Shown: positions 1-9,208, counted from the stretch's first letter. The stretch: 54,357 nt of DNA from an uncultured Bacilli bacterium (GCA_934091055.1 CAKOKN010000006.1:1-54357); one strand, 5' to 3'. Numbers and translations are program-made. Notes: a model not told the origin generated them from the letters alone.

Positions 1-86
1 TTTTTTAATATGTGTCCTCTCAAGGACACATACAAATCCACCTGCTATGCAGGTGTGAATAATAAAGAGCGAAGCCTTTAAGAAGA

Positions 87-157
87 CATAAATACCTCCT
101 TTTGATATAATATAGAAGATTTGCCAATCAACTATAAATCAAGAGGAGGTATTTATG
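87..157 (+). promoter_or_regulatory. Start-codon-occluding inverted repeat of tnpA
   Basis: Positions 87-100 (CATAAATACCTCCT) pair perfectly with 144-157, covering the Shine-Dalgarno and AUG of tnpA. A TATAAT box lies between the arms at 106-111. Only transcripts that start upstream of 87 contain both arms and can hide the start site. The pairing is seen directly; the role in limiting transposase made from read-through transcripts is inferred from the known behaviour of IS200 and IS10. Confidence 0.6.
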
Positions 158-637
158 TTAAAAACTAAAACAAAAAGTAAAGATATTGATGAAAGCCAAT
201 TGTCCCATACAAAATATAATTGTTTGTATCATATAGTGTTTATTCCAAAATATAGAAGAAAAGCAGTATATGGAAAACTAAGAAGGGACATTGGCGTAAT
301 ACTACGCAGACTATGTGAGTATAAAGAGGTAGAAATAATAGAAGCACATGCATGTATAGATCATATACATATGCTAGTAAAAATCCCACCCAAATTAAGT
401 GTATCACAATTTATGGGATATTTAAAGGGGAAAAGTGCATTAATGATATTTGAAAATCACGCAAACCTAAAATATAAATATGGCCAGAGAACTTTTTGGG
501 CAAGAGGGTATTATGTGAGCACAGTAGGATTAAACAAAAATACAATAAAAAAATATATAAGAGAACAAGAGACTGAAGATATGATACAAGATAAAAGAAG
601 TGTAAAAGAATACGAAGACCCTTTTAAGGGTTGTTAG
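155..637 (+). CDS. tnpA: IS200/IS605-family transposase TnpA (Y1, HUH)
   Basis: A 160-residue single-strand DNA transposase, the usual length for IS200 TnpA. The HUH metal-binding motif is HIHMLVKIPP near residue 70. The tyrosine nucleophile is expected in the GYYVSTVG region near residue 120, followed by the helix starting NKNTIKKYI. The ATG at 155 follows a strong GAGGAGGT site. The ribosome binding site and start codon (144-157) are exactly complementary to 87-100, so a transcript entering from upstream would fold over the start, while one from the internal TATAAT at 106-111 would lack the blocking arm. No frameshift is visible, so the copy looks intact and possibly active. Confidence 0.93.
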   Translation: MLKTKTKSKDIDESQLSHTKYNCLYHIVFIPKYRRKAVYGKLRRDIGVILRRLCEYKEVEIIEAHACIDHIHMLVKIPPKLSVSQFMGYLKGKSALMIFENHANLKYKYGQRTFWARGYYVSTVGLNKNTIKKYIREQETEDMIQDKRSVKEYEDPFKGC

Positions 638-750
638 AGTGACAAAGGCGATTGGCAAATTAAAAAGCCCTCGTGTGAGGGCAGCCAGTATAACCCCTTA
701 TAGGGGATGGAGAAAAACCACTAGTTAAACTAGTGGATTTTTATTAACAA

Positions 751-774
751 AATAAAAAAGCCTTTAAGGCTTTA
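751..774 (-). terminator. Rho-independent terminator of tRNA-Arg
   Basis: Read on the minus strand, AAAGCCTT pairs with AAGGCTTT and is followed by a run of T. It lies about 10 bases past the encoded CCA of the tRNA. Confidence 0.75.
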
Positions 775-783
775 ATATCAAAA

Positions 784-860
784 TGGTGTCCTGGAAGGGA
801 TTTGAACCCCTGACCGATCGCTTAGAAGGCGATTGCTCTATCCAACTGAGCTACCAGGAC
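784..860 (-). tRNA. tRNA-Arg(TCT)
   Basis: The cloverleaf reads on the minus strand. Acceptor GTCCTGG pairs with CCAGGAC, the anticodon loop is CTTCTAA with anticodon TCT (reads AGA), and the T-arm contains GGTTCAAATCC. The discriminator is A and CCA is encoded. AGA is the common arginine codon in the surrounding genes. Confidence 0.95.
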
Positions 861-995
861 ATCGACAACATAAATTATACAACAAGATTTAAAAAAAAAC
901 AACCACTTTTTTAAAATTTCTTCATTTTTTTATAGGTTTTTATAAATTTATTTACAAAATATACCATTTAATATATAATTTAATTAGGTGAGATA

Positions 996-2432
996 GTGAA
1001 AAAGATAGTCCAAATATTGTGTTTCATTCTTATACTATTACTATGTAACTTTACTAAAAGTGTAAATACTTTCCCTTTAGTAGTCAGTTTTAGTCTTAGT
1101 TTAATAATATTTAGTATATTCTCTACATTAGATATAAAAACATATCTTTTAGAATATCAAAATAAGAAAAAATATAATTTAAGAGATAAATTACTTATTA
1201 GTGTAATCTTAGCAATTACTATAATAAGTATCATAATATCTTTAGTAATATATTTTATAAGCAATTTAATGAATATAAATAATCTAGTTATAGTAGATCT
1301 CTTTATGTGTCTATTTGTGTATATTAATATTATCTTTAGGGTAGTTACAGATTATTTAGAAGTATTATCGTATAAGAAATTAACTAATATTATAAAATAT
1401 ATTTATTATATAGGTTCTATTATAACAGGAGTAATTATAATATTAACTAAAATAGATACTGTTAAATATATCTATCTAAATAATATAGGAGTTTTCTTTT
1501 TATTAATAATTCCAATATCTATATTACTAATTAAAAAGAAAAAGAAATATCCTAAAATAAATAAAGTAATAACTTTAAAAGAAATAAAGAAAGTATTAAT
1601 AAGTAAAAGGGAAGTAACTACTACTAATATAATTAAAAGTTCTTACTTATATATATCAATTATAATTTTATATTATACATTAATAAATAAATATAATTAT
1701 AACTATAAAGATGTTAGTGTATTAATTAGTGAAGTATACTTATATGGAATAGTAATTATTTATTATATATATTTATTAATTAAGAGTATATATATAAAAG
1801 ATTATAATAATTTAAAAGAAAAAATAATTAATAAAGATAAAGATATTAGTTTGGAATTTAATAAATTATTTAGTATAGTACTAAGAGTATCATTACCAAT
1901 AATAACAACTCTAATGATAATATCAGGGCCTCTTTGTTTAATATTACTAGGGGATATTACTAATACATTATTTATATTGTTTATACTATTATTCTTTTAT
2001 ATAATATATGATTTAGTAATAGATATACTAATTAATATAAGTACTAAGAAGACAATATTTATTACTTTAATAATAGGCTTAATACTAAAAGTAATATCTG
2101 AAATACCTTTAATTAGTACAGTATATAGAATGGGGTATAACTTATACTTTGGTAGTGTTATATCAATTATTTTAGGTTTAATACTAAGTATAGTAGTAGG
2201 AGTTATTATTATTAAAAATAAACTAAAAATAACATTATTAGATAACTTTGATAATGTACTAAATATTATATATGAAAATATTATATTATGTTTTATATTG
2301 ATACTATTTACATTGATAATTAAAGTAAATACTAAAAGTATTTTAACAAGTATTTTAACAATTATAAGTTACTTATCTATTACTATAATATTTCATATAA
2401 TAAAGAATATTTTAACTAAAAAAAGAGTGTGA
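996..2432 (+). CDS. Multi-spanning membrane protein, probably MOP-superfamily flippase
   Basis: A 478-residue, very hydrophobic protein with about 12-14 predicted membrane spans and short charged loops. The start is GTG at 996 after AGGTGA. A segment near residue 300 (LPIITTLMIISGPLCLILLG) resembles the helix with a conserved proline in polysaccharide-export and MurJ/SpoVB flippases. On that basis it would move a lipid-linked sugar intermediate across the membrane. No glycosyltransferases lie beside it, so the substrate is unknown. The similarity was judged by eye and is weak; it could be another type of polytopic membrane protein. A surface-protein gene follows 61 bases downstream on the same strand. 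Confidence 0.45.
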   Translation: MKKIVQILCFILILLLCNFTKSVNTFPLVVSFSLSLIIFSIFSTLDIKTYLLEYQNKKKYNLRDKLLISVILAITIISIIISLVIYFISNLMNINNLVIVDLFMCLFVYINIIFRVVTDYLEVLSYKKLTNIIKYIYYIGSIITGVIIILTKIDTVKYIYLNNIGVFFLLIIPISILLIKKKKKYPKINKVITLKEIKKVLISKREVTTTNIIKSSYLYISIIILYYTLINKYNYNYKDVSVLISEVYLYGIVIIYYIYLLIKSIYIKDYNNLKEKIINKDKDISLEFNKLFSIVLRVSLPIITTLMIISGPLCLILLGDITNTLFILFILLFFYIIYDLVIDILINISTKKTIFITLIIGLILKVISEIPLISTVYRMGYNLYFGSVISIILGLILSIVVGVIIIKNKLKITLLDNFDNVLNIIYENIILCFILILFTLIIKVNTKSILTSILTIISYLSITIIFHIIKNILTKKRV

Positions 2433-2493
2433 TAATTATTGCACTTTTTTATTTATTATGCTATCATTATATTAGTAGAATAGTGAGGAAATT

Positions 2494-4044
2494 ATGAAAA
2501 AAAGTAAAATATTTATGATAGCTAGTATTTGTACTTTATGTCTTAGTATCATAGTAAGTACTTATGCTATGTATAGAGAAAATTTATTTGATAATTTAAC
2601 AGTAGATACAATTACTAATGGACTAGATTATTATATTAGTTATGATAAAGGAACTGATATAACATCAGGAACATTAGATCCTAGTACTGATTATACAGGC
2701 GGTAATAGCGCTACGATTACTTTTGGAAAGAAAGATAATACCTATGATATATATGGACATATATACCTAGATATAGGAGCTATATCTTCGTCTCTTAGTA
2801 GTACTACAGCATTAAAGTATACTCTATTGGATACCTCTGGTTCAATAATAGCCTCTGGTAATTTAGCAGGTAATTCTGCAGGTTCTTCAGTTCTAATTAA
2901 AGCAAATATACCTCTCGACATAACAAGTAAAACCTATACAGTATATTTATGGCTAGATGAACAAGAAGAATTAAATCCAAACCTTTCTTCAGAGACTCTT
3001 ACAGTTACTGTAAGATGTGAGGCCTCAATGAAACCAATAGCAGTTCCTTCAGTGAACTATATATCAGATTTATATTATACTGCACCAAAAGAAAGTGTAA
3101 CTAATAATAACATAACTTATAACAAAGCACCGTCAGTAAAATTAATGAGTGATAGGCTAGGCGGAACAACAAAAACGTTAGATAGTGGTAATATAAGATA
3201 TTATGGAACAGATCCAAATAACTATGTTTATTTTAATTGCTCTGATTATAATAATCAAACATCAGATAGTTGTGAAGTATGGAGAATAATAGGTGTGTTT
3301 AACGGAAAAATAAAAATTATAAGAAATACTGTGATAGGAAGATATTCTTGGGATAATAAATATACTACAACAGGAGCAGAAAATAATAATGGTAAAAATG
3401 ACTGGAGTACTGCAAGATTAATGAAATTATTAAATCCAAGTGATTACTATGTAGTAGACACTAACGATAATGGTTTAGGGCAAAGTCTATACTATAATAG
3501 TGGTTCTGGCAAGTGTTATAGTGGTAAAAACAACGCAACAGTAGTTTGTGATTTTACCAGTACCGGAATAAAAAATGATATCACCAGAAACTTAATTGCA
3601 GAAACAACTTGGAATTTAGGAGGCTGGACTAGTGCTTCAATATATTCAAATCAGATGTATGAATATGAAAGAAAAACAACAGTATACTCAGGAAGACCGA
3701 CAACTTGGAATGGCAAAATAGCTTTAGCATATCCAAGTGATTATGGTTATGCTGCGGAATTTGGAACCGATTATTGTAATAAACAATTAATTTATTATAA
3801 TGATACTACTTGTGCATCAAATAACTGGCTGAAAACAATTTTAGGCACTTCTAATTCGAACTGGTTATTAACCCCTAATTCCGACTCTTCAAGTTATGCG
3901 TGGCAAATCGATTCGTTCGGCAATGTTCACTATAACTACAATGCATATTATGATTACGGAATCACTCCGGTCCTATATCTAAAATCAACAACTACAATTC
4001 TAGATGGTGATGGAACAATTTCAAATCCATATCAATTACAATAA
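2494..4044 (+). CDS. Secreted surface protein: TasA-like N-domain fused to a hypervariable lectin/FGE-like C-domain
   Basis: A 516-residue exported protein. An N-terminal signal helix (residues 1-26, ending STYA) is followed by a beta-rich domain to about 175 that shares the pattern YTVYLWLDEQ...LTVTV with the TasA/camelysin-like proteins encoded at 26264 and 31127. Residues 195-516 form a domain also present in the protein encoded at 26999: NITYN, DRLGGTT, GNIRYYG, WRIIGVF, YSWDN, NDWSTARLMKLLNPSDY, GLGQSLYYN, SDYGYAAEFGTD and a closing NPYQLQ. Its end (WLLTP...GITPVLYL) resembles C-type-lectin or formylglycine-enzyme-like folds used as variable targets. The stretch coding residues 450-496 is richer in G+C and has different codons from the rest of the gene. 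A GH31-like gene follows 27 bases later. The ligand is unknown; no cell-wall anchor motif is visible. Confidence 0.75.
   Translation: MKKSKIFMIASICTLCLSIIVSTYAMYRENLFDNLTVDTITNGLDYYISYDKGTDITSGTLDPSTDYTGGNSATITFGKKDNTYDIYGHIYLDIGAISSSLSSTTALKYTLLDTSGSIIASGNLAGNSAGSSVLIKANIPLDITSKTYTVYLWLDEQEELNPNLSSETLTVTVRCEASMKPIAVPSVNYISDLYYTAPKESVTNNNITYNKAPSVKLMSDRLGGTTKTLDSGNIRYYGTDPNNYVYFNCSDYNNQTSDSCEVWRIIGVFNGKIKIIRNTVIGRYSWDNKYTTTGAENNNGKNDWSTARLMKLLNPSDYYVVDTNDNGLGQSLYYNSGSGKCYSGKNNATVVCDFTSTGIKNDITRNLIAETTWNLGGWTSASIYSNQMYEYERKTTVYSGRPTTWNGKIALAYPSDYGYAAEFGTDYCNKQLIYYNDTTCASNNWLKTILGTSNSNWLLTPNSDSSSYAWQIDSFGNVHYNYNAYYDYGITPVLYLKSTTTILDGDGTISNPYQLQ
3835..3990 (+). other. Candidate hypervariable (DGR-type) region
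   Basis: This segment codes residues 448-499 of the surface protein. By hand count, 55 of 140 bases in 3841-3980 are G or C, against 36 of 120 in the matching part of the paralogue at 28261-28380. Third positions are unusually often C or T, and aromatic, Asn, Asp, Ser and His codons of NNY form alternate with fixed framework residues (A.W, G.V, GITPVLYL). This is the look of adenine-mutagenised AAY codons in a diversity-generating retroelement target. No template repeat or reverse transcriptase was found in the window, so the call is an inference. Confidence 0.45.
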
Positions 4045-4071
4045 TAATAAAAGAATAAGAAGGGAGATATT

Positions 4072-6405
4072 ATGAGTAATGTTTCTAATTACTATATCAG
4101 AAAGAAAGAAGATTTATTAAGTGATAAAAGTTCTTATATAGTAGGAAATAAATATAGATTTACTATATTATCTCCTAGATTAATAAGATTAGAATATAGT
4201 GTAAATGGAAAGTTTGAAGATAGACCAACTTCATTAGTGGTAAATAGAGCTTTTCCAAAGACAGAATATGCTGTTACTGAAACAGAAGAGTTAATTCAAA
4301 TATCAACATCAGTGTTTACTGTTAATTACGCTAAAGATAAAGACTTTAAAGCATCTACTTTTGGTAGTAATATTAATGCTATCATAAATGGAACTGATAA
4401 AGAGTGGAAAGTAAATAGCCCAGAGATAAAGAATTTAAGAGCAATTAACTATTCATTAGATAGTGTTAAAGATAAAATAATATTAGATAAAGGGCTATAT
4501 TCATTAGATGGATTTTGTATAATAGATGATAGTGATAGTCTAGTATTAGATGAAAAAGATAATTTTATAGAAAGAGAAAAAGGCATAAAAGACTGGTATC
4601 TTTTTCTTTATAATGAAGACTTTGATGGTTGCTTGAAGGATTATTTTACTTTAACAGGTTATCCTAGTTTAATACCAAGATATGCACTAGGAGCGTGGTG
4701 GTATAAAAATGATCTTTATAAAGAAGAAGATATTATAAATCTAGTAAGTAACTTTCATAATAATAACATACCAATATCAATATTCTTACTAGGAGATTTT
4801 TGGCATAATAATAATTCATATACACCAATTCTTAATCTAAAACAAGTAAGTGAGTATTTAAATCAAAACAATATAAAACTAGGAGTAACTATAAATCCTA
4901 GTCAAAAGATAACAAAGGAAAGTAATGAATACAATGTAATTAAAAATTATATAAATACTGATGAAATAAGTTTTATTCCTTTTACTAATGAAAAAATATA
5001 CATATATTTAAATTTTATTATAAATAATTTAGAAGCCCTAGGAGTAAGTACTTTTTGTATAGATTATAATAATCCATTAGATAGAATAAATTTATGGAAA
5101 ATAAATCATTACCATTGTGGTAAAGAAGAGATATCAGGTAAAAGAAGTTTGATACTATCTAGAAATCCTAATATAGCACCGCATAGATATCCTGTTATTT
5201 TTAGTGGTAAAACAAAAGTAAATTGGTATACTCTAAACTTATTACCAAGATATAATTTGCAGGGGTATAATTTTGGTATATCATTTATAGCTCATCCAAT
5301 TGGAGGCTACTCTGGTGGTATTGAAGAGGATGAATTATACTTACGTTATATCCAGTTTGCGTGTTTTTCTCCAATCTTCCTATTAGCTAGTGAAGGAGGA
5401 AAGTACTATAAGAGAGAGCCTTGGAAATGGAATTATGTAATTAAGAGTCATATTACTAACTATATGAATTTAAGATATAGACTACTACCATACTTATATT
5501 CTGAAAGTTATAATTATCATATAACAGGAAAAGCTTTAGTAAAACCATTTTATCACGACTATCCTAAAATATATGATGAACCATTATATAAGAACCAATA
5601 CTTTTTAGGAAGAGATTTCTTTGTGGCTCCCATTACTAATAAAAAGAATACTTTAATAAATAGAGTAATGAAAAGAGTATATGTACCAAATGGTATATGG
5701 TTTGATTTCTTGCAGGGTAAAAAATATACAGGTAATAAATATTATAATAATTTCTATCGTGATGAAGACTACCCAGTATTTGTAAAAGCAGGAGCTATTA
5801 TTCCTATGCAGAATACTTATAACGAAGTAGTTCCTAGTTGTTTAGAACTAGATATATATCCATTAGATCAAGGAGAATACTATCTATATGAAGATGATGG
5901 AGTAACTAAGAATTATCTAAGAGGATTATATATGATAACCAAGTTTAACTATCAATATCAACAAGATAATTATACATTTACAATTAAAAAGAGTGATGGT
6001 AAAAATCTTCTTAGTACCAGAAGCTATCTACTACGTTTTAAAAATACTAAGAATATAAAAGAAGTAAATATTAGTGATAAAACAATAAAATATAATTGTT
6101 ATTATGATAAGAGTGATTTTATTGTGAAAATAAATAATCAAATAGTAGGTAGAGATCTAGAAGTAAATATAAAAGGAGAAGATATTCTAGTAAGTTCAGT
6201 AAGATTTATAAATGAAGAAATAAAAGAAATATTGTATGATCTTCAAATTGAGACAGTGCTTAAAGAGAAGTTAGATAAAGTATTATTTAGTAATCTAGAA
6301 ATAAGAAAAAAGAGAATTAAAATAAGAAAATTAAAGAAGCAGGGTTTAGATAGTAAATATATTAAAATTTTTATAAATTTACTTGAATATATAGAAAAAT
6401 CATAG
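4072..6405 (+). CDS. GH31-family glycosidase-like protein with substituted catalytic residues
   Basis: A 777-residue cytoplasmic protein (no signal peptide) with the layout of DUF5110-type GH31 enzymes. The N-terminal beta domain contains FTILSPRLIRLEYS and FEDRPTSLVVNR, the barrel begins near YALGAWW, and KRSLILSRNP, HRYPVIFSG and FFVAPITN follow. The nucleophile position is kept (FCIDYNN, Asp331). Where relatives have FSGDT with the general acid Asp, this protein has FSGKT (Lys380), and the DIGG aspartate is Pro409 in AHPIGGYSGG. An ordinary retaining alpha-glycosidase mechanism is therefore doubtful. It may be a sugar-binding or regulatory descendant, or use a displaced acid. A Lys/Arg-rich tail (residues 715-777) is extra. 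It follows the surface protein closely and precedes a small membrane protein and leuS. Confidence 0.8.
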   Translation: MSNVSNYYIRKKEDLLSDKSSYIVGNKYRFTILSPRLIRLEYSVNGKFEDRPTSLVVNRAFPKTEYAVTETEELIQISTSVFTVNYAKDKDFKASTFGSNINAIINGTDKEWKVNSPEIKNLRAINYSLDSVKDKIILDKGLYSLDGFCIIDDSDSLVLDEKDNFIEREKGIKDWYLFLYNEDFDGCLKDYFTLTGYPSLIPRYALGAWWYKNDLYKEEDIINLVSNFHNNNIPISIFLLGDFWHNNNSYTPILNLKQVSEYLNQNNIKLGVTINPSQKITKESNEYNVIKNYINTDEISFIPFTNEKIYIYLNFIINNLEALGVSTFCIDYNNPLDRINLWKINHYHCGKEEISGKRSLILSRNPNIAPHRYPVIFSGKTKVNWYTLNLLPRYNLQGYNFGISFIAHPIGGYSGGIEEDELYLRYIQFACFSPIFLLASEGGKYYKREPWKWNYVIKSHITNYMNLRYRLLPYLYSESYNYHITGKALVKPFYHDYPKIYDEPLYKNQYFLGRDFFVAPITNKKNTLINRVMKRVYVPNGIWFDFLQGKKYTGNKYYNNFYRDEDYPVFVKAGAIIPMQNTYNEVVPSCLELDIYPLDQGEYYLYEDDGVTKNYLRGLYMITKFNYQYQQDNYTFTIKKSDGKNLLSTRSYLLRFKNTKNIKEVNISDKTIKYNCYYDKSDFIVKINNQIVGRDLEVNIKGEDILVSSVRFINEEIKEILYDLQIETVLKEKLDKVLFSNLEIRKKRIKIRKLKKQGLDSKYIKIFINLLEYIEKS

Positions 6406-6432
6406 TATAATACAGAGATATATGGAGGATTT

Positions 6433-6798
6433 ATGAAGGCAGTATTAGATATATTATTAGAGTTTATAATAGCATTTGCAGTAGTATTTGTTTTAAATTA
6501 TTTAATATTTGTTAGAAAGAAGACTACTTATAATAAAAATAAAGTACCAGTAGAGTTCTATTATCTAGTTAGTATCTATAAACTAAATCAAAAAGAAATA
6601 AACTATAAACATTTTATATATATATCTGCCTTAATAAATACTTTTATAATAGTAGTTACATATCTAATTATTTATCACTTATTAAATAAATGGATATGGC
6701 AGTTATTACTTGGAATAGTTATTATAGCTTTACTAATAATTATTTGTTATGGAATACTTGGTAGATATTATCAGAAAAGAGGAAAGAAGCATGTATAA
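6433..6798 (+). CDS. Small integral membrane protein upstream of leuS
   Basis: A 121-residue protein with three hydrophobic helices (about 5-27, 60-82 and 86-108) and basic loops containing VRKKTTYNKNK and a KRGKKHV tail. The start ATG at 6433 follows TGGAGGA. The last eight bases overlap the leuS start, so the two genes are translationally coupled. I do not recognise the family. Confidence 0.7.
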   Translation: MKAVLDILLEFIIAFAVVFVLNYLIFVRKKTTYNKNKVPVEFYYLVSIYKLNQKEINYKHFIYISALINTFIIVVTYLIIYHLLNKWIWQLLLGIVIIALLIIICYGILGRYYQKRGKKHV

Positions 6799-9193
6799 TT
6801 TTAAGAAAATAGAGAAAAAGTGGCAGAAGTATTGGGAAGAAGAAGGTATCTATAAAGCCAAAGATGATTATAATCTTCCTAAACAATACAATTTGGTAGA
6901 ATTTCCTTATCCTAGTGGAGTAGGAATGCATCTAGGACATATTAAAGCTTATATAGGTATGGAGGTATTATCTAGAAAGCAAAGACTAGAAGGAAAAAAT
7001 GTACTATTCCCAATAGGTTTTGATTCCTTTGGATTACCAGCAGAAAACTATGCCATAAAGATGGGAATACATCCTAGAATAACAACAAAACAAAATGAAG
7101 AAAATTTTACAAGACAACTTAAGAGTGCTGGTTTTTCATTTGACTATAGTAGGATCTTCAGTACTACTGATCCAGAGTATTATAAATGGACACAATGGAT
7201 ATTCTGTAAATTATATGAGAATGGATTAGCATACAAAGATCATACTTATGTAAACTATTGTCCTAACTGTAAAGTAGTATTGTCAAATGAGGACTCTCAA
7301 GGTGGAAGATGTGATCGCTGCGATAGTGAAGTAATTCAAAAAGAAAAAGATGTATGGTTTTTAAGAATTACTAAGTATGCAGATAAGTTACTTGAAGGAT
7401 TACAAGAAGTAAACTTTCCTGAGAGAGTAAAGATAGAGCAGGAAAATTGGATTGGTAAAAGTAAAGGAGCTTATGTAGAATTTAAGGTTAAAGAAACTGG
7501 TGACAAATTAAAAGTATATACAACTAGACCAGATACTTTATTTGGAGTAACCTTTATGGTAGTAGCTCCAGAGCATCCAATGCTAGAAGAACATAAAGAT
7601 AAAATATCTAATTTTGAAGCTATAAAAGAATATCAGCAGCAGGCTAATAAAAAGACTGAGTTTGAAAGAGTACAATTAGCTAAAGATAAAACTGGAGTTA
7701 AAATAGAAGGACTTACTGCTATTAATCCAGTAAATAATAAAGAAATACCAATATATATATCTGACTATGTAATGATGGGTTATGGTACTGGTGCTATAAT
7801 GGCAGTACCTGCACACGATACTAGAGATTATGAATTTGCCAAAAAGTTTGGTATAGATATAATAGAAGTAATAAAAGGTGGCAACATTGAAGAAGAAGCT
7901 TATACTGGTGATGGTGAAATGATAAACTCTAGTTTCTTAGATGGAACTAGTAACAAGAAAGAAGCCATAAGTAAAATGTTAGACTACTTAGAAGAAAACA
8001 AAATAGGAGAGGCCGCAGTTCAATATAAGATGAAAGATTGGGCTTTCAATCGTCAAAGATATTGGGGAGAGCCAATTCCAATAGTTTATTGTGATAAATG
8101 CGGAACAGTTCTAGTACCAGAAGAAGAGTTGCCATTAGAGTTACCTGAGTTAAAAGAGTTTAAGCCAGGGCCAAATGGTGAGAGTCCTTTAGCGAATGCT
8201 ACTGATTGGGTAAATTGTAAGTGCCCTAAGTGTGGGGGACCAGCTAAAAGAGAAACTGATACAATGCCACAGTGGGCTGGATCAAGTTGGTATTATTTAA
8301 GATATATTGATCCACATAACAGCGAGGCTTTAGCGGACAAAGATAAAATGAAATACTGGATGAATGTTGATGTCTATAATGGTGGAACAGAACATATCAC
8401 AAGACACCTTATCTATTCAAGATTCTGGCATCGTTTCTTATACGATATAGGAGTAGTAAATACTAAAGAACCATACCAAAGAAGAACTACTATTGGTTTA
8501 GTACTTGGTAGTGATGGTCAAAAGATGAGTAAAAGTAAAGGAAATACTATCAATCCAGATGATGTAATTGAAGCATATGGAGCAGATGTACTAAGATGTT
8601 ATGTATTATTTATGGGAGACTATGGAGCAGAAGCCCCTTGGAGTGATCAAGGAGTAGTGGGAATAAGTAGATTCCTAAATAGAATAGCAAGATTACCAGA
8701 ATTATTAAATGATAGTGAAGAATATACACCTAAATTTGATAATATAATAAATAAGACTATTAAGAAAGTAAGTTATGATATAGATAATTTAAAATATAAT
8801 ACTGCTATTTCAGAGTTAATGAAATTAGTAAATGCCTATCAAGACGAAGGAAGTATTAGTAGAAAAGATCTTAGGGTACTATTATTATTACTATATCCAT
8901 TTGCTCCTCATTTAGCAGAAGAATTAAATGAAGAGAATAACCTTGGAGAAGTTTTATGTAAGTCTAGTTGGCCTACATATGATGAGGATAAAGTTATTGA
9001 TAATGAAATAGATATTGCGGTTCAAGTAAATGGTAAAGTAAGAGATACTATTAAGATTAAGAAAGATGCTTCTAAAGAAGATATGGAAAGCTTAGCTTTA
9101 AGTAGTGATATTATTAAGAAGTGGCTTGAGGGAAAAGAAGTTGTTAAAGTGATTTGTGTTCCTAATAGAATAGTAAATATAGTAATAAAATAA
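6791..9193 (+). CDS. leuS: Leucyl-tRNA synthetase
   Basis: An 800-residue class I aminoacyl-tRNA synthetase charging tRNA-Leu in the cytoplasm. The HIGH motif is PYPSGVGMHLGH near residue 40. A CPNC...CDRC zinc-type knuckle lies near 155-175. The CP1 editing domain contains TTRPDTLFGVTF, a second cysteine cluster (CDKCG...CKCPKC) follows, and KMSKS is GQKMSKSKGN near 577. The C-terminal domain begins at about 665. The ATG at 6791 is preferred over an upstream in-frame start because AGAGGAAAG precedes it at the right distance and MYNFKKIEKKWQKYW is the expected N-terminus. No T-box leader was found. Confidence 0.98.
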   Translation: MYNFKKIEKKWQKYWEEEGIYKAKDDYNLPKQYNLVEFPYPSGVGMHLGHIKAYIGMEVLSRKQRLEGKNVLFPIGFDSFGLPAENYAIKMGIHPRITTKQNEENFTRQLKSAGFSFDYSRIFSTTDPEYYKWTQWIFCKLYENGLAYKDHTYVNYCPNCKVVLSNEDSQGGRCDRCDSEVIQKEKDVWFLRITKYADKLLEGLQEVNFPERVKIEQENWIGKSKGAYVEFKVKETGDKLKVYTTRPDTLFGVTFMVVAPEHPMLEEHKDKISNFEAIKEYQQQANKKTEFERVQLAKDKTGVKIEGLTAINPVNNKEIPIYISDYVMMGYGTGAIMAVPAHDTRDYEFAKKFGIDIIEVIKGGNIEEEAYTGDGEMINSSFLDGTSNKKEAISKMLDYLEENKIGEAAVQYKMKDWAFNRQRYWGEPIPIVYCDKCGTVLVPEEELPLELPELKEFKPGPNGESPLANATDWVNCKCPKCGGPAKRETDTMPQWAGSSWYYLRYIDPHNSEALADKDKMKYWMNVDVYNGGTEHITRHLIYSRFWHRFLYDIGVVNTKEPYQRRTTIGLVLGSDGQKMSKSKGNTINPDDVIEAYGADVLRCYVLFMGDYGAEAPWSDQGVVGISRFLNRIARLPELLNDSEEYTPKFDNIINKTIKKVSYDIDNLKYNTAISELMKLVNAYQDEGSISRKDLRVLLLLLYPFAPHLAEELNEENNLGEVLCKSSWPTYDEDKVIDNEIDIAVQVNGKVRDTIKIKKDASKEDMESLALSSDIIKKWLEGKEVVKVICVPNRIVNIVIK

Positions 9194-9208
9194 TATATTT
9201 ATATAGTA

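Larger units (their letters stand above)
1..745 (+). mobile_element. IS200-type insertion sequence (TnpA only)
   Basis: The element is one Y1 transposase gene between hairpin-rich ends. On the left are a 10-bp stem-loop (9-18 with 23-32) and a 7-bp one (39-45 with 49-55). On the right are stems at 667-682, 694-706 and 718-736, the last with an 8-bp stem and a TAA loop. Subterminal hairpins and the absence of terminal inverted repeats fit the IS200/IS605 group, in which TnpA cuts single-stranded ends. There is no tnpB. The left tip may lie just outside the window, so both boundaries are approximate. It sits next to the terminator of tRNA-Arg. Confidence 0.8.

Noticed and set aside
6749..6790. 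Longer leuS start at 6749
   Set aside because: It lies inside the upstream membrane-protein gene, lacks an RBS and adds residues not found in LeuS.
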